Numbered from the stretch's first letter, positions 9,363 through 19,692 are shown. The stretch: 34,995 nt of DNA from Bacteroidaceae bacterium (GCA_017536765.1 JAFXGV010000058.1:1-34995); one strand, 5' to 3'. Program-made: numbers and translations. Notes: generated by a model not told the origin, from the sequence alone.

Positions 9363-9890
9363 CTACTTGTCGTCTTCTCTGCCCCAGTTTATACCCATAA
9401 GCGCATCCTCGAGCAGATTAAAGACGTTAGAGGCGCTTTGCGCTGCCATACGCTCGTCCATCGACAGGTTGGAGAGTTCACTGTTCATCAATGCCTGCTT
9501 ATTGTTTCGATGGACAGCATCGATGTTTTGCTTGCGGGCATCGTCTTGCGCGGCAAGATTTGTCATAAGATTCTCCATCGTATGCAAACCCTGTTGGTTA
9601 CTTGCTATTGAATACTCGGGTGTTGCTCCGTTAATTGCGGCGTAGGCCCTGTTTTGTTTGTTTTGGCGACTCAATGTTTTTTCCACTCTTTTTATTGCCG
9701 CACGCGCCGATGAGTTGTTGAGGAAATCACCGAAATAGTTTCTCCTATACCAGCTATCCTCCACTGCCGCTGCACGTTTGAGCAGCGCCTTTTGTTTGTC
9801 GCGGGCATCGGCCGCCCCAAACAGGCCTTTGACACCCGAATAGAGGCCCAATGCCCCATTCAATCCTGATAAAATTGTAAATGCACTCAT
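9363..9890 (-). CDS. Probable internal virion protein (T7 gp14-like)
   Basis: The start at 9890 (MSAFTILSGLNGALG) is preferred over an upstream ATG at 9956 because the promoter at 9904-9938 lies between them. The 175-residue product has a short amphipathic Gly/Leu/Ala N-terminus (residues 1-22), then long polar helices rich in Asn, Gln and Ala, with the repeated kind of pattern seen in podovirus internal proteins of the T7 gp14 sort (QNKQNRAYAAI, MNSELSNLSMDERMAAQ). These proteins leave the capsid with the DNA and help form a channel across the envelope. The assignment rests on composition, size and order relative to the giant protein and portal. It is first in its operon. Confidence 0.6.
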   Translation of the reverse strand: MSAFTILSGLNGALGLYSGVKGLFGAADARDKQKALLKRAAAVEDSWYRRNYFGDFLNNSSARAAIKRVEKTLSRQNKQNRAYAAINGATPEYSIASNQQGLHTMENLMTNLAAQDDARKQNIDAVHRNNKQALMNSELSNLSMDERMAAQSASNVFNLLEDALMGINWGREDDK

Positions 9891-9903
9891 AAGTTTTTTT
9901 GCT

Positions 9904-9938
9904 GCAAAAGAAATGCCTAAATGCAAAAAGCAGGTTGC
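9904..9938 (-). promoter_or_regulatory. Shared phage-set promoter (copy 1, minus strand)
   Basis: On the minus strand it reads GCAACCTG, 18 bases, TTCTTTTGC, 35 bp in all. The box ends 14 bases upstream of the ATG at 9890. It has the same length and end motifs as the four other copies at 9982, 28389, 28621 and 29139, and it is the weakest match (G instead of T at the end of the upstream box). Confidence 0.6.
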
Positions 9939-9981
9939 AATAATGCCAAAAACCACTGTTTATCAGCATTTTAGTATTATC

Positions 9982-10016
9982 ACAACCTTATTCGAGGGTA
10001 TGCGTATTATCTTCGC
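9982..10016 (+). promoter_or_regulatory. Shared phage-set promoter (copy 2, plus strand)
   Basis: It reads ACAACCTT, 18 bases, TATCTTCGC, and is preceded by TATC. The downstream box resembles the Bacteroidota -7 element TAnnTTTG with one change. The 12-base upstream block and the 9-base downstream block are identical to those at 29135-29173, while the 18 bases between them differ, which points to selection on the two boxes. Confidence 0.75.
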
Positions 10017-10033
10017 GAACAAAGATTTCAGCT

Positions 10034-10282
10034 ATGGTAAAAAGCAAGAAAAACAGCTGTGTCACCATTGACGATGTGCACAGCGAAACCCTCTCGCTTT
10101 TTCATCGCCTTATACAACGGTTGGAAAAACTTACAGCCAACTGCGAGGACCCGGGCACCATAAACCAGGCGCTTAAAACAACTGCCGATTTTCTTGTGAA
10201 GCTAAACAAGGAACGCGAACAGGGCGACGATGGATTGGGAGCACTGCTGCAGCAGACACTCAAAGGGATTGAAGGAGAGTGA
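10034..10282 (+). CDS. Small acidic helical protein of the phage-like set
   Basis: This 82-residue protein is predicted helical throughout (ETLSLFHRLIQRLEKL, then ALKTTADFLVKLNKERE) with an acidic C-terminus. I do not recognise the family. It starts 18 bases after a promoter of the phage-set type and ends at a strong palindrome, so it is a single-gene unit, divergent from the portal operon. A small terminase subunit or another DNA-packaging factor would fit by size and helical content, since no certain small terminase is seen elsewhere, but this is only a guess. Confidence 0.65.
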   Translation: MVKSKKNSCVTIDDVHSETLSLFHRLIQRLEKLTANCEDPGTINQALKTTADFLVKLNKEREQGDDGLGALLQQTLKGIEGE

Positions 10283-10290
10283 GGGAAAAA

Positions 10291-10324
10291 ATCAAGGGTG
10301 TGTCACGCGTGACACACCCTTGAT
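10291..10324. terminator. Perfect 34-bp palindromic terminator between convergent genes
   Basis: Two 17-base arms (ATCAAGGGTGTGTCACG and its complement) are perfect and centred on CACGCGTG. On the minus strand the hairpin is followed by TTTTTTCCC, which fits an intrinsic terminator for the ATP synthase/lipoprotein transcript; from the other side it can stop the small plus-strand gene. Confidence 0.85.
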
Positions 10325-10346
10325 GAATTATAATTGAATAAGGTAA

Positions 10347-11450
10347 TTATTGTAAAAGTTTTTCGGCAGAATTTATAAGTTCGTCACACGACAAACCCCT
10401 GTAATTTATAATACCCTTTTTATCTATGAGAATATAATATGGGCACTTATCTATACCATAAACAGTGAGTACCTGGCTGTTCCAGCCTCTGAAGTCATTT
10501 AGCTGCAATCCTGCGGGAGCATACCGTTTCAGTGCCGATAGCCACTGTTCGCGATTGCCGTCGAGCGACACACCCACAACCGACACCTTGCCGCTGTTTT
10601 TCTTCTCGAATTCGCCTATCAACGACAGTTCGTTGAGCGAACGGCGGTTATCGGAGGCCCAAATGGCAACTATCACGGGCGTGTCGCGCCCTGCGACATC
10701 CGAAAGGGCGCGGCTGCCACCATCGGCATCTAACGACACAAAATCGGCATACATATTACCTACGGCATATTTGCAAATAGCGCTGTAATATTTGCGCATA
10801 TATGATATTAAGTAGTCGCTCTTGTAATCTGCGGGCAGTTGCTCAATATATTTGAGCGCATTGGCGGGTTCCAAGATATTGAAATTGGTTTTAATTATGT
10901 GCATACCCACCACGTTGTCGATATTCTGCTCTATTGCACGATAAACAATGGTGCGGTGATGAACAGCGGTGACAGCCATAACCTTGTCGGCCTCCTCCAC
11001 CGCCTTGTCCGAGAGTGTGGGGTTTTGCGCCTTTTTGTCATAGTATCGTTTGTACAGCTGTTTTACCAAAGCTACGGAATCGTTATAGCTTTGCAATCTG
11101 TCGTTAAGCGGCGAGCCCGACACACGTGCATAATCCTGCAACACGGTAACGGTGAGCGGCTCATTCTCGGCAACTATATCTATATTGCGATGCACCCTGC
11201 CCTGTTTGTTATAGGTAACGATGTTGCACATAGCAGGGGTATTTACATTTGCTGCAAGTTCAAAAGCACCATCCTCCACTGCACAAGAGGCAAGCGTGGC
11301 GACATTGCCTGTTGCATCGATATGCACAAGATGAAGGCTGTCGCCATTGGCAAGACCGGCTTCGACGACTCCTGTTATATGTAAATTATTCTTATCGCCA
11401 CAGGCTGTTATTATGGCAACTACGGCTATAAAAAAAAGTATCTTCTTCAT
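10347..11450 (-). CDS. Thioredoxin-fold lipoprotein (DUF4369/TlpA-like) lacking the CxxC motif
   Basis: The first 17 residues are a lipoprotein signal with the lipobox IITAC, so the mature protein should be lipid-anchored in the cell envelope. The N-terminal half (about 20-130) looks like the beta-rich DUF4369 domain of Bacteroidota thiol-disulfide proteins. The C-terminal part (about 250-367) has the thioredoxin/AhpC-like core (PVIVAIWASDNRRSLNEL, SVVGVSLDGNREQW, the cis-Pro region KCPYYILIDKKG). Where an active member would have WCxxC there is WASDNR, so no redox cysteine pair is present and oxidoreductase activity is unlikely. It starts 1 base after the atpG stop and is therefore probably in the ATP synthase transcript. 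Confidence 0.85.
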   Translation of the reverse strand: MKKILFFIAVVAIITACGDKNNLHITGVVEAGLANGDSLHLVHIDATGNVATLASCAVEDGAFELAANVNTPAMCNIVTYNKQGRVHRNIDIVAENEPLTVTVLQDYARVSGSPLNDRLQSYNDSVALVKQLYKRYYDKKAQNPTLSDKAVEEADKVMAVTAVHHRTIVYRAIEQNIDNVVGMHIIKTNFNILEPANALKYIEQLPADYKSDYLISYMRKYYSAICKYAVGNMYADFVSLDADGGSRALSDVAGRDTPVIVAIWASDNRRSLNELSLIGEFEKKNSGKVSVVGVSLDGNREQWLSALKRYAPAGLQLNDFRGWNSQVLTVYGIDKCPYYILIDKKGIINYRGLSCDELINSAEKLLQ

Positions 11451-11451
11451 T

Positions 11452-12315
11452 TTATTGGTTTGTGCTGCCCGACACTATATCGAGCAATTCATTAGTAATA
11501 GCTTGCTGGCGGCCTTTGTTATATTCGAGCACAAGCTCGGCTATAAGGTCATCGGCATTGTCGGTTGCTATCTGCATAGCCATCATACGGGCGGCGTGCT
11601 CGGCTGCTGCAGAATCGAGCAATGTGGTAAACAGGTGCAGTGTTATAACCTTTGGCAACAACCGGCCTACAAGTTCCTCTTTGCCCGGTTCAACAATATA
11701 TTCGATGGTTTGCACCTCGCCACCCTGTGCAACATCCTCTATTTCCACCGGCAGGAACACCTCTCTTACAGGAGCTTGCTTGGCTGCCGAGAAGAAGCGG
11801 TTGTAGAGAATTTCAATTTTATCGAAATCACCTGCGGCGAATTGTGCCATAAAGCTTTCTGCGGCAGACGAAACTGCCTGATAAGAGATTTTTTCGGCCT
11901 GCGGCATAAGCGCATCGTTTTGCACAAGGCCCATCTTCTTTATCGCTTCGGATATCTTTTTCCCCACCGGGAACAGTTCAACAGCCACCCCTGCTGCGGT
12001 ATATTCATCAATGACCTCTTTTGCAGTGCGTATGATGTTGGCATTGAAACCACCGCAAAGGCTCGACGAGGATGATATAACCACTATTGCCACACGCTTC
12101 ACATCGCGCACTGCGGTATAAGGGGTGGATATGCTGCCTGTACTATGTAAAAAGGTTGAGAGTATATCGGAAAGTTTCTCATGGTAAGGACGCATACCCT
12201 CTATCGCTGCTTGCGCGCGACGGAGTTTGGCGGCAGAAACCAACTTCATTGCCGAGGTTATCTTCTGCGTTGTCTTTACCGATTGTATTCTCTGTTTTAC
12301 CTCCTTCAAATTCAT
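11452..12315 (-). CDS. atpG: ATP synthase F1 gamma subunit
   Basis: The 287-residue protein has the family hallmarks: the N-terminal MNLKEVKQRIQSVKTTQKIT helix with SAMKLVSAAKLRRA, and the C-terminal helix RMMAMQIATDNADDLIAEL ending in ITNELLDIVSG. Gamma forms the central rotating shaft that links proton flow through Fo to catalysis in F1. It is the last ATP synthase gene of the operon, 8 bases after atpA and 1 base before the lipoprotein gene. Length is normal and no damage is visible. Confidence 0.97.
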   Translation of the reverse strand: MNLKEVKQRIQSVKTTQKITSAMKLVSAAKLRRAQAAIEGMRPYHEKLSDILSTFLHSTGSISTPYTAVRDVKRVAIVVISSSSSLCGGFNANIIRTAKEVIDEYTAAGVAVELFPVGKKISEAIKKMGLVQNDALMPQAEKISYQAVSSAAESFMAQFAAGDFDKIEILYNRFFSAAKQAPVREVFLPVEIEDVAQGGEVQTIEYIVEPGKEELVGRLLPKVITLHLFTTLLDSAAAEHAARMMAMQIATDNADDLIAELVLEYNKGRQQAITNELLDIVSGSTNQ

Positions 12316-12323
12316 ATCCTTCT

Positions 12324-13901
12324 TTAATTAAGGGTGGCGGCTATTTCGGCTGCTGCATCTTCAATTATTTTGGCTACTTCATCGTTTATGATACCCGATG
12401 CCAACACATCGAGCACATCGGCCTTGTGGCGCGTGCGCATAACATCGAGGAAAAGCGTTTCAAATTCCTGAACCTTGTCGAGTGGCACTTTAGACAGCAT
12501 ATTGTGCACACCGCAATAAAGAACGGCTATCTGCTCACCAACAGGCATTGGGGAATATTGCGGCTGCACCAACAGGTGATTGGTGCGCCTTCCACGCTCT
12601 ATTACCATCATTGTCACGGGGTCCATATCGCTGCCGAACTTGGCAAACGCCTCCAGTTCACGGAACTGCGCCTGGTCTATCTTAAGCGTACCCGCAACCT
12701 TTTTCATCGATTTAATCTGCGCATTACCACCCACGCGCGACACTGAGATACCCACGTTCACCGCAGGGCGGAAGCCCTGATTGAAGAGGTCGCTCTCCAG
12801 ATATATCTGACCATCGGTAATAGAGATTACGTTTGTGGGTATGTATGCCGACACATCGCCTGCCTGTGTCTCTATAATAGGCAGGGCTGTGAGCGAACCG
12901 CCACCCTTCACCTTGCCTTTGAGCGATGGCGGCAGGTCGTTCATCTGCTCGGCTACCTCTTGCTGGTTTATTATTTTGGCGGCACGCTCGAGCAGGCGCG
13001 AATGGAGATAGAAGACATCGCCCGGGTATGCCTCGCGGCCCGATGGGCGGCGCAAGATGAGCGACACCTCGCGGTAGGCAACAGCCTGTTTTGAGAGGTC
13101 GTCATAAACCACAAGCGCGTGCCTGCCTGTGTCGCGGAAATACTCGCCGATGGCTGCACCCGCCATAGGTGCATAGTATTGCATTGCGGCGGTATCGGCT
13201 GCTGTGGCAACCACCACCACGGTATATTCCAATGCTCCGTGTGAACGCAAAGTGTTTACTATAGATGCCACGGTGGAGCCCTTTTGACCTATTGCCACAT
13301 ATATGCAATAGACAGGCTTGCCTGCCTCGTAATTGGCACGTTGGTTTATTATTGTGTCTATGGCTATGGCCGTTTTGCCCGTTTGGCGGTCACCGATGAT
13401 GAGCTCGCGCTGGCCTCGGCCGATGGGAATCATAGAATCTATGGATTTAAGGCCTGTTTGCAGCGGTTCTGTCACCGGTTGGCGGAATATCACACCCGGG
13501 GCTTTGCGGTCAAGCGGCAGTTCGTACAACTCACCTTCGATATCACCCTTGCCGTCGAGAGGCTCGCCAAGGGGGGTAATCACACGACCTAACATACCCT
13601 CGCCCACGTTAAGCGATGCAATGCGCCCGGTACGTTTCACACTCATTCCCTCTTTTATCTTGTCGGTGGGGCCCAAAAGTATGGCACCCACATTATCCTC
13701 TTCGAGGTTCATTACAATGGCCTTTATTCCATTGTCGAATTCAAGGAGCTCCTCGGCCTCGGCATTATTAAGGCCATAGATGCGCACCACACCGTCGTTC
13801 ACCTGCAACACCGTGCCTACCTCGTCGTACTTTGCCCCGCTGTTGATACCTTTCAGTTGCTCAAGCAGCACGGCCGACACCTCACTTGGTTTAATATTCA
13901 T
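12324..13901 (-). CDS. atpA: ATP synthase F1 alpha subunit
   Basis: The start at 13901 ([16 protein letters not shown]) is chosen because it forms a TAATG overlap with the end of atpH and matches the usual N-terminus; an upstream in-frame ATG lies inside atpH. The product is 525 residues. The P-loop GDRQTGKT is at about 170-177, and the QKGSTVA and [15 protein letters not shown] segments (nucleotide-binding and the VYDDLSKQA signature) are intact. Alpha subunits hold the non-catalytic nucleotide sites in the alpha3-beta3 hexamer. Confidence 0.97.
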   Translation of the reverse strand: MNIKPSEVSAVLLEQLKGINSGAKYDEVGTVLQVNDGVVRIYGLNNAEAEELLEFDNGIKAIVMNLEEDNVGAILLGPTDKIKEGMSVKRTGRIASLNVGEGMLGRVITPLGEPLDGKGDIEGELYELPLDRKAPGVIFRQPVTEPLQTGLKSIDSMIPIGRGQRELIIGDRQTGKTAIAIDTIINQRANYEAGKPVYCIYVAIGQKGSTVASIVNTLRSHGALEYTVVVVATAADTAAMQYYAPMAGAAIGEYFRDTGRHALVVYDDLSKQAVAYREVSLILRRPSGREAYPGDVFYLHSRLLERAAKIINQQEVAEQMNDLPPSLKGKVKGGGSLTALPIIETQAGDVSAYIPTNVISITDGQIYLESDLFNQGFRPAVNVGISVSRVGGNAQIKSMKKVAGTLKIDQAQFRELEAFAKFGSDMDPVTMMVIERGRRTNHLLVQPQYSPMPVGEQIAVLYCGVHNMLSKVPLDKVQEFETLFLDVMRTRHKADVLDVLASGIINDEVAKIIEDAAAEIAATLN

Positions 13902-14449
13902 TATACTATCTTCTTGTTTGATTTTACAATCGTTTTCCTGATCTCGCTCAATTGGTTTCTCACGCTTGCATCGTAACGGAGATAATTGGCCTGGCACACG
14001 AAGCCGCCTATTATGGAATCATCTACTATGTTCCTTATCTCCACATCCACACTCTCCTGTGATTCCAAGATTTCTGCAACCCTGTCAAGAAAAGAGTCGG
14101 GCATAGGCACAGCTGTGGTTACCTTCATTGCCACCACCTTGTTTTCCAGTCGGTATATACCAATGTAGGCATAAGCGATATAAAGGAGCATATCCTCGCG
14201 TTCCTGCTTTACCACAAGCGTGATAAAATGTTCAAAAACAGACGAAGGTTCCACGGCCGAGCATATGAGTGCCACCTTCTCGCTGTGAGAAAGCGAGGGA
14301 CTTTTGAGCACCGCGGGCAGCTCCTTCACCTGGCGCAAAGCATCCTTCAGCTGCTGCATATTTTTATATACGGCAGCCTGTGCATTATGCTCCTTGGCAT
14401 ATTCGTAGAGCGCTTTAGCGTATCGTATGGAAATTACTCCGGTGTTCAT
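13901..14449 (-). CDS. atpH: ATP synthase F1 delta subunit
   Basis: The 182-residue protein begins [18 protein letters not shown], the usual RYA(K)ALYE start of delta, and ends with the conserved C-terminal sheet region ([26 protein letters not shown] split as [17 protein letters not shown]). It joins the peripheral stalk (b subunits) to the top of the alpha3-beta3 head. It overlaps atpF (ATGA) upstream and atpA (TAATG) downstream, so its translation is coupled with both. Confidence 0.93.
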   Translation of the reverse strand: MNTGVISIRYAKALYEYAKEHNAQAAVYKNMQQLKDALRQVKELPAVLKSPSLSHSEKVALICSAVEPSSVFEHFITLVVKQEREDMLLYIAYAYIGIYRLENKVVAMKVTTAVPMPDSFLDRVAEILESQESVDVEIRNIVDDSIIGGFVCQANYLRYDASVRNQLSEIRKTIVKSNKKIV

Positions 14450-14955
14450 TGCTCAGCATTTTTTTTTGCAACAGCCTCATCCACCATTTTGTTTGCATAG
14501 GCTTGTTGCTCCTTGTCGCCCGACAGTTCTTTGCGCAATATCTTCTCGGCAATGGAGAGGGAGAGTTCGGCTACGCTGTTGCGTATCTGCAGCAAGGCAT
14601 CCTCCTTCTCCTGCTCAATGAGCCTTTTTGTTTCGGCAAGCATCTTGCTACCCTCGGCTGCCGCCTGTTCGCGCGCCTCTTTTATGAGCTGTTCGCGTGT
14701 GGCAGCGGCATCGCGCAATATTTGTGTCTGTTCTTCGCGCGCCGCATTTAGAATGGCCTCACCCTCTGCCTTTATGTTGGCAAGCCTCTCGTTTGCCTCC
14801 TTGGCATTCTTCAAGGAATCGTCAATAAACCGCTTACGCTCATCTATCATAGATGTAATAGCGGGGAAGCCATACCTGGCAAGTATGAAAAAGACTATTC
14901 CGAACGCTACGAGCATCCAGAAGAGCAGACCGGCATCGGGTAACAGTATAGACAT
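14446..14955 (-). CDS. atpF: ATP synthase Fo b subunit
   Basis: The 169-residue protein has one N-terminal membrane helix (LLFWMLVAFGIVFFILARY, about 9-28), followed by a long charged coiled coil (AREEQTQILRDAAATREQLI and so on) that forms the peripheral stalk. This is the standard architecture and length for b. It follows atpE after 15 bases, and its TGA overlaps the atpH start. Confidence 0.95.
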   Translation of the reverse strand: MSILLPDAGLLFWMLVAFGIVFFILARYGFPAITSMIDERKRFIDDSLKNAKEANERLANIKAEGEAILNAAREEQTQILRDAAATREQLIKEAREQAAAEGSKMLAETKRLIEQEKEDALLQIRNSVAELSLSIAEKILRKELSGDKEQQAYANKMVDEAVAKKNAEQ

Positions 14956-14970
14956 TGCTGCTATGCTTTA

Positions 14971-15225
14971 TTATAACAAAATGACAAGAATTGACACAAG
15001 GATGGCAAACATTGCAACACCCTCTATGAGGGCGGCTGCCAAAATCATACTCGAGCGGATATCACCCGCAGCCTCGGGCTGACGTGCAATAGACTCCAAC
15101 GCTGTGGCGGCAATACGTGATATACCCATTGCAGCACCAATAACCACAACACTTGCAGCAATAGCCGCAACCGATTTAGAAAGGCTCACGCCAAGAGCCG
15201 CTTGTAAAAGAATTGACATAAACAT
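14971..15225 (-). CDS. atpE: ATP synthase Fo c subunit
   Basis: Two hydrophobic helices flank the polar loop ARQPEA. The ion-binding Glu is in AALIEGVAMF at residue 68 (66 if translation starts at the second ATG, 15219). A Gly follows the Glu, and the Ser/Thr and Gln ligands typical of sodium-binding rings are not evident, so proton coupling is more likely. The product of 84 residues has a normal length. It forms the rotor ring of Fo. Confidence 0.95.
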   Translation of the reverse strand: MFMSILLQAALGVSLSKSVAAIAASVVVIGAAMGISRIAATALESIARQPEAAGDIRSSMILAAALIEGVAMFAILVSILVILL

Positions 15226-15252
15226 AGTTCTATAATTTATAAAGTTAATATT

Positions 15253-16332
15253 CTATTTATTTTCATTGTCATCGCTGCCGTGATGTTGTGGTTGGGCAAG
15301 CCCTATGAACACCGCCGACAACATTGTGAATACAAATGCCTGGATAAACGCCACCAGCAACTCCAGTATGTTCATAAACACAGAGAACATTACCGAAATA
15401 ACAGTCATTGCACTGCCAAGATATTTGTTCACAGCCATTGTTATGAATATGAGGCATACGAAAACCAGCAGCGCAGTGTGCCCTGCAAATATATTGGCAA
15501 AAAGACGCACAGTGAGCGCAAATGGTTTCACTATTATACCTATGAGTTCTATGAAAGGCATCAACGGCACAGGCAACTTAAGCCACACGGGAACATCGGG
15601 CCAGAAAATCTCTTTCCAATACTCCTTGTTGCCAAAAAGATTCACTGCTATGAAGGTGCAGAGCGAAAGCCCCAAAGTAACCGCGATGTTTCCCGTCACG
15701 TTAGCACCACCGGGGAATATGGGCAAAAGCCCCATAAGATTACTCAACAGAATGAAGAAAAACACCGTGAGCAAATAGGGAGTAAAACGCGCTGCCTCCT
15801 TGCCCACATTGGGCTTTATCACATCGTCAACTATCATTATTATAACAGCCTCCATTGCCCCCACAAAGCCACGCGGCACCTCATCGGTGCCACTATGCCG
15901 CTTGTACCAACGGGCAACGGAAAGCACCAAAACAACCAGCAACAGGGCATTGAGAAAAATGGCAAGCACGTTTTTGGTTATAGAAATATCGAGCAAGGGG
16001 CGTGAGAAGGTGCCATCGGCACCCTGCTCCACTATCTTACCTTCGGCAGCACCCTCGCGGGCTATGCTGAAACCGCGATGGGTGTCGGTATGATGAAAAA
16101 CAGATGACGAAAAGAGGGCCCACCCCTCACGCTCGCTGTAAAGGATAACAGGGAGCGGTATTGTTATATGCTTGTTGCCTATGGTGGTTATGTGCCACTC
16201 GTAGGAGTCCTTCAGGTGGTCGAATATGGTTTTTGTAGCATCGAACGAGGCTGCGCTGCCGGCTGCTGCCGGTAACTGCAAGGGAGCAACCGACAGCAAC
16301 ATTATCATCATATATCGAACAAGCCTCATCAT
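15253..16332 (-). CDS. atpB: ATP synthase Fo a subunit with a secreted N-terminal extension
   Basis: The 359-residue protein starts with a signal-peptide-like segment (about 1-25) and an extra domain of about 100 residues before the first Fo helix; this extension is typical of Bacteroidota AtpB. The catalytic helix contains IVKPFALTVRLFANIFAGH, whose Arg (VRLFAN) is the essential residue at the proton channel. The C-terminus AFVFTMLSAVFIGLAQ is the usual last helix. Subunit a carries the two half-channels for protons. It lies between the AtpI-like gene (4-base gap) and atpE. Confidence 0.95.
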   Translation of the reverse strand: MMRLVRYMMIMLLSVAPLQLPAAAGSAASFDATKTIFDHLKDSYEWHITTIGNKHITIPLPVILYSEREGWALFSSSVFHHTDTHRGFSIAREGAAEGKIVEQGADGTFSRPLLDISITKNVLAIFLNALLLVVLVLSVARWYKRHSGTDEVPRGFVGAMEAVIIMIVDDVIKPNVGKEAARFTPYLLTVFFFILLSNLMGLLPIFPGGANVTGNIAVTLGLSLCTFIAVNLFGNKEYWKEIFWPDVPVWLKLPVPLMPFIELIGIIVKPFALTVRLFANIFAGHTALLVFVCLIFITMAVNKYLGSAMTVISVMFSVFMNILELLVAFIQAFVFTMLSAVFIGLAQPQHHGSDDNENK

Positions 16333-16336
16333 ACCT

Positions 16337-16729
16337 TTATTTACTCTTTTTTATATGTTTCTTTGCATATATGCTATATGCACACTCGGGCACAAGCAGC
16401 AGCAGATAATATACTATGAAATTAAAGATTATAGCCACCACATATTGGCGCATAAAAAATGCCAGTGCGGTAATGAACACCATTGAAACAAACATCTTCA
16501 CAGCCTTGAAGCCTATGAGAAATTTTGTAAAATCAATGGCGGTCATAGGGCGATGGGCAAAGAATACAGCCACAAGATAGAATAGCCAAAAATAGAGCGG
16601 CACAAACAGGTGCCCCTTAAATGAATATTGCGGGAAGACGGTTGCCATAAACACCTCGCCCACAAGTGTGAGCAAGAATATTACAGCCGTCACAGCAAAT
16701 GATATTTTCAAGAATCTGCTCATAACCAT
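16337..16729 (-). CDS. AtpI-like four-helix membrane protein in the ATP synthase operon
   Basis: The 130-residue protein has about four hydrophobic helices (ISFAVTAVIFLLTLVGEVFM, FVPLYFWLFYLVAVFF, MFVSMVFITALAFFM, VVAIIFNFIVYYLLLLV split across lines) and a Lys-rich end. Proteins of this size and place in Bacteroidota ATP synthase operons are AtpI-like and may help c-ring assembly; the sequence itself has no decisive motif, so this rests on topology and operon position. It can start at 16729 or at the second ATG at 16723. Confidence 0.75.
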   Translation of the reverse strand: MVMSRFLKISFAVTAVIFLLTLVGEVFMATVFPQYSFKGHLFVPLYFWLFYLVAVFFAHRPMTAIDFTKFLIGFKAVKMFVSMVFITALAFFMRQYVVAIIFNFIVYYLLLLVPECAYSIYAKKHIKKSK

Positions 16730-16735
16730 ATACTT

Positions 16736-16984
16736 TTACACCTCCACGCAGGCCGTCACCTCGTTGTTTTTAACCTCGACGAAACCACCAAGCACTGCCA
16801 CGGAACCATTCTCGGTACCATCCCAGCTGATAACACCCTTTTGCAAGGTGGAGATAAGGGGGGCGTGGTTGTGCAACACCACGAACGGAGCCTGCCCGCC
16901 GGGGAGCGACACGCGCGTAGCTTCACCACTGAACAGCGTTCTCTCGGGTGAGAGTATTGTTATTTTTATGGTAGCGCCCTCCAT
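16736..16984 (-). CDS. atpC: ATP synthase F1 epsilon subunit, short form
   Basis: The 82-residue protein contains only the N-terminal beta-sandwich domain (ITILSPERTLFSGEATRVSLPG, split here at ERTL; HNHAPLISTLQKG). The C-terminal two-helix domain that inhibits ATP hydrolysis in many bacteria is missing, as is usual for Bacteroidota. Inhibition by that mechanism should therefore be absent. It lies 6 bases after atpD. Confidence 0.92.
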   Translation of the reverse strand: MEGATIKITILSPERTLFSGEATRVSLPGGQAPFVVLHNHAPLISTLQKGVISWDGTENGSVAVLGGFVEVKNNEVTACVEV

Positions 16985-16990
16985 AGTGTG

Positions 16991-18535
<1,545 letters not shown>

Positions 18536-18670
18536 TTAATATTTACATTGCAACGTCTGTTTATAACAAAACAGCAGGCTTGTATGTTGCACATTAAAAA
18601 ATACAGGCGTATACAAACATAAACAACATATTCAACACGCCTGCCACCAAACTTTACACTATTTTGTTTA

Positions 18671-18678
18671 CAAAGATA
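18671..18678 (-). promoter_or_regulatory. Likely -7 box of the ATP synthase operon
   Basis: On the minus strand this is TATCTTTG, an exact match to the Bacteroidota -7 consensus TAnnTTTG, about 150 bases upstream of atpD. No good TTTG -33 box is seen at 19-21 bases, so the call is moderate. The CAACCTT box of the phage-set promoters is absent here. The rest of the 18521-18766 interval shows only AT-rich leader sequence. Confidence 0.5.
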
Positions 18679-18766
18679 TTCTTTTTTTCCAATATTCCTA
18701 ATAATCACACATCATTTTGCCTACAAAAAACTCTTTTTGTTCACTTTTATAGGAATAAAGAATAAA

Positions 18767-18792
18767 AAAAGGAGCCTCGCGGGGCTCCTTTT
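18767..18792 (-). terminator. Intrinsic terminator of the S24 repressor gene
   Basis: The stem GGAGCC/GGCTCC is flanked by A and T runs; on the minus strand it ends in TTTTTTT. It lies immediately after the repressor stop at 18796, separating that gene from the ATP synthase operon. Confidence 0.85.
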
Positions 18793-18795
18793 ACA

Positions 18796-19428
18796 CTACA
18801 AACGTTCTATACGATTCACAACGTGGAACATTGCACAGATATCGTTCTTTTTTATTTTGAATGCCGGGTAATTGGGCGACACGCACCACATTATAGTGTC
18901 GTCGTTCTCGTCGGAGTGACAACGCTTTATCATACGCGACTCGTTTGTCACAATCATATATATCTTATCGGGGTCTACCTCGCGCAAGGACTCCACCCTG
19001 TTAACACCCACTATGTCGCCGGAATGAATTTCCGGCTCCATAGATGTACCCGACACGGGGAAATAGAATTGCGCCGACCAGTTGGGCATAGAAATATAAC
19101 CGGTGGGTTTTTCCATAAGAGGATCGAATACATCCTTGTGGCCCGCAGTCACGGGAAGGTCGCTGTAAAAAGGAGCCGATGTGGAAAGGGCCTGTACGGC
19201 ATCTGCATCCTGCAACATCTCGCCTTGGCCAAGCACTAACCACGAGGGAGATATATCGGTAAAAGTACTCAAAAGGGAATAGACAAGTTCCATACCCACT
19301 TTTCCATTTTCATTTACTTGGCGATTGAGGGTGCGCTGAGGAATTCCCAGCAGTTTACTCGCCTTGTTTACATTTATTTTTTTTGCCTTAAAGACACTCA
19401 ACACCCTCTCCTTCATTGTACGTTCCAT
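18796..19428 (-). CDS. XRE/S24 repressor (CI/LexA-like, probably self-cleaving)
   Basis: Residues about 1-70 are a helix-turn-helix domain (NVNKASKLLGIPQRTLNRQV is the HTH). Residues about 90-210 are an S24 peptidase domain: the nucleophile is Ser129 in SGTSMEPEIHSGDIV, the general-base Lys is Lys168 in MIKR, and an Ala-Gly pair at 95-96 (PVTAGHK) is a plausible self-cleavage site. Such proteins repress prophage or SOS genes until RecA filaments trigger cleavage. It is divergent from two small genes and lies between the two halves of the phage-like set, so it is the best candidate regulator of that set (inference). The ATG at 19428 gives the usual MKERVL context 4 residues later. Confidence 0.88.
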   Translation of the reverse strand: MERTMKERVLSVFKAKKINVNKASKLLGIPQRTLNRQVNENGKVGMELVYSLLSTFTDISPSWLVLGQGEMLQDADAVQALSTSAPFYSDLPVTAGHKDVFDPLMEKPTGYISMPNWSAQFYFPVSGTSMEPEIHSGDIVGVNRVESLREVDPDKIYMIVTNESRMIKRCHSDENDDTIMWCVSPNYPAFKIKKNDICAMFHVVNRIERL

Positions 19429-19521
19429 AATTCAAAATTAAGTAGTTGTGACAGACATAGCGCAAAGCCGTTATTTAGACAAATTACAAAATAGCCATTT
19501 TTTGCTAATTTAGTTAATTTT

Positions 19522-19554
19522 ACAACTGTTTTTATAAAATTAGAACTATATTTG
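19522..19554 (+). promoter_or_regulatory. Promoter of the small genes divergent from the repressor
   Basis: The -7 box TATATTTG is at 19547-19554, with ACAACTGT 17 bases upstream. It resembles the phage-set promoters but lacks the CAACCTT core and is one base shorter. The 264-base interval 19429-19692 should also hold the repressor promoter and operators; I see no convincing operator palindrome, only weak AT-rich repeats. Confidence 0.5.
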
Positions 19555-19692
19555 CAGCCAATAACTGCTATCAACTGCAATTAAAGCGGCAGAACGCATA
19601 TCAGCAAAGCAAAAACAGGCTATTTTCAATTGCCACGGCAAACATAATACAATTATAAGAAAGGACAAAAAAAATCATAAGATATTTCAAAA

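Noticed and set aside
14971-15225. Sodium-dependent ATP synthase
   Set aside because: The ion-binding Glu is followed by Gly and the other sodium ligands are not evident, so proton coupling is the simpler reading.
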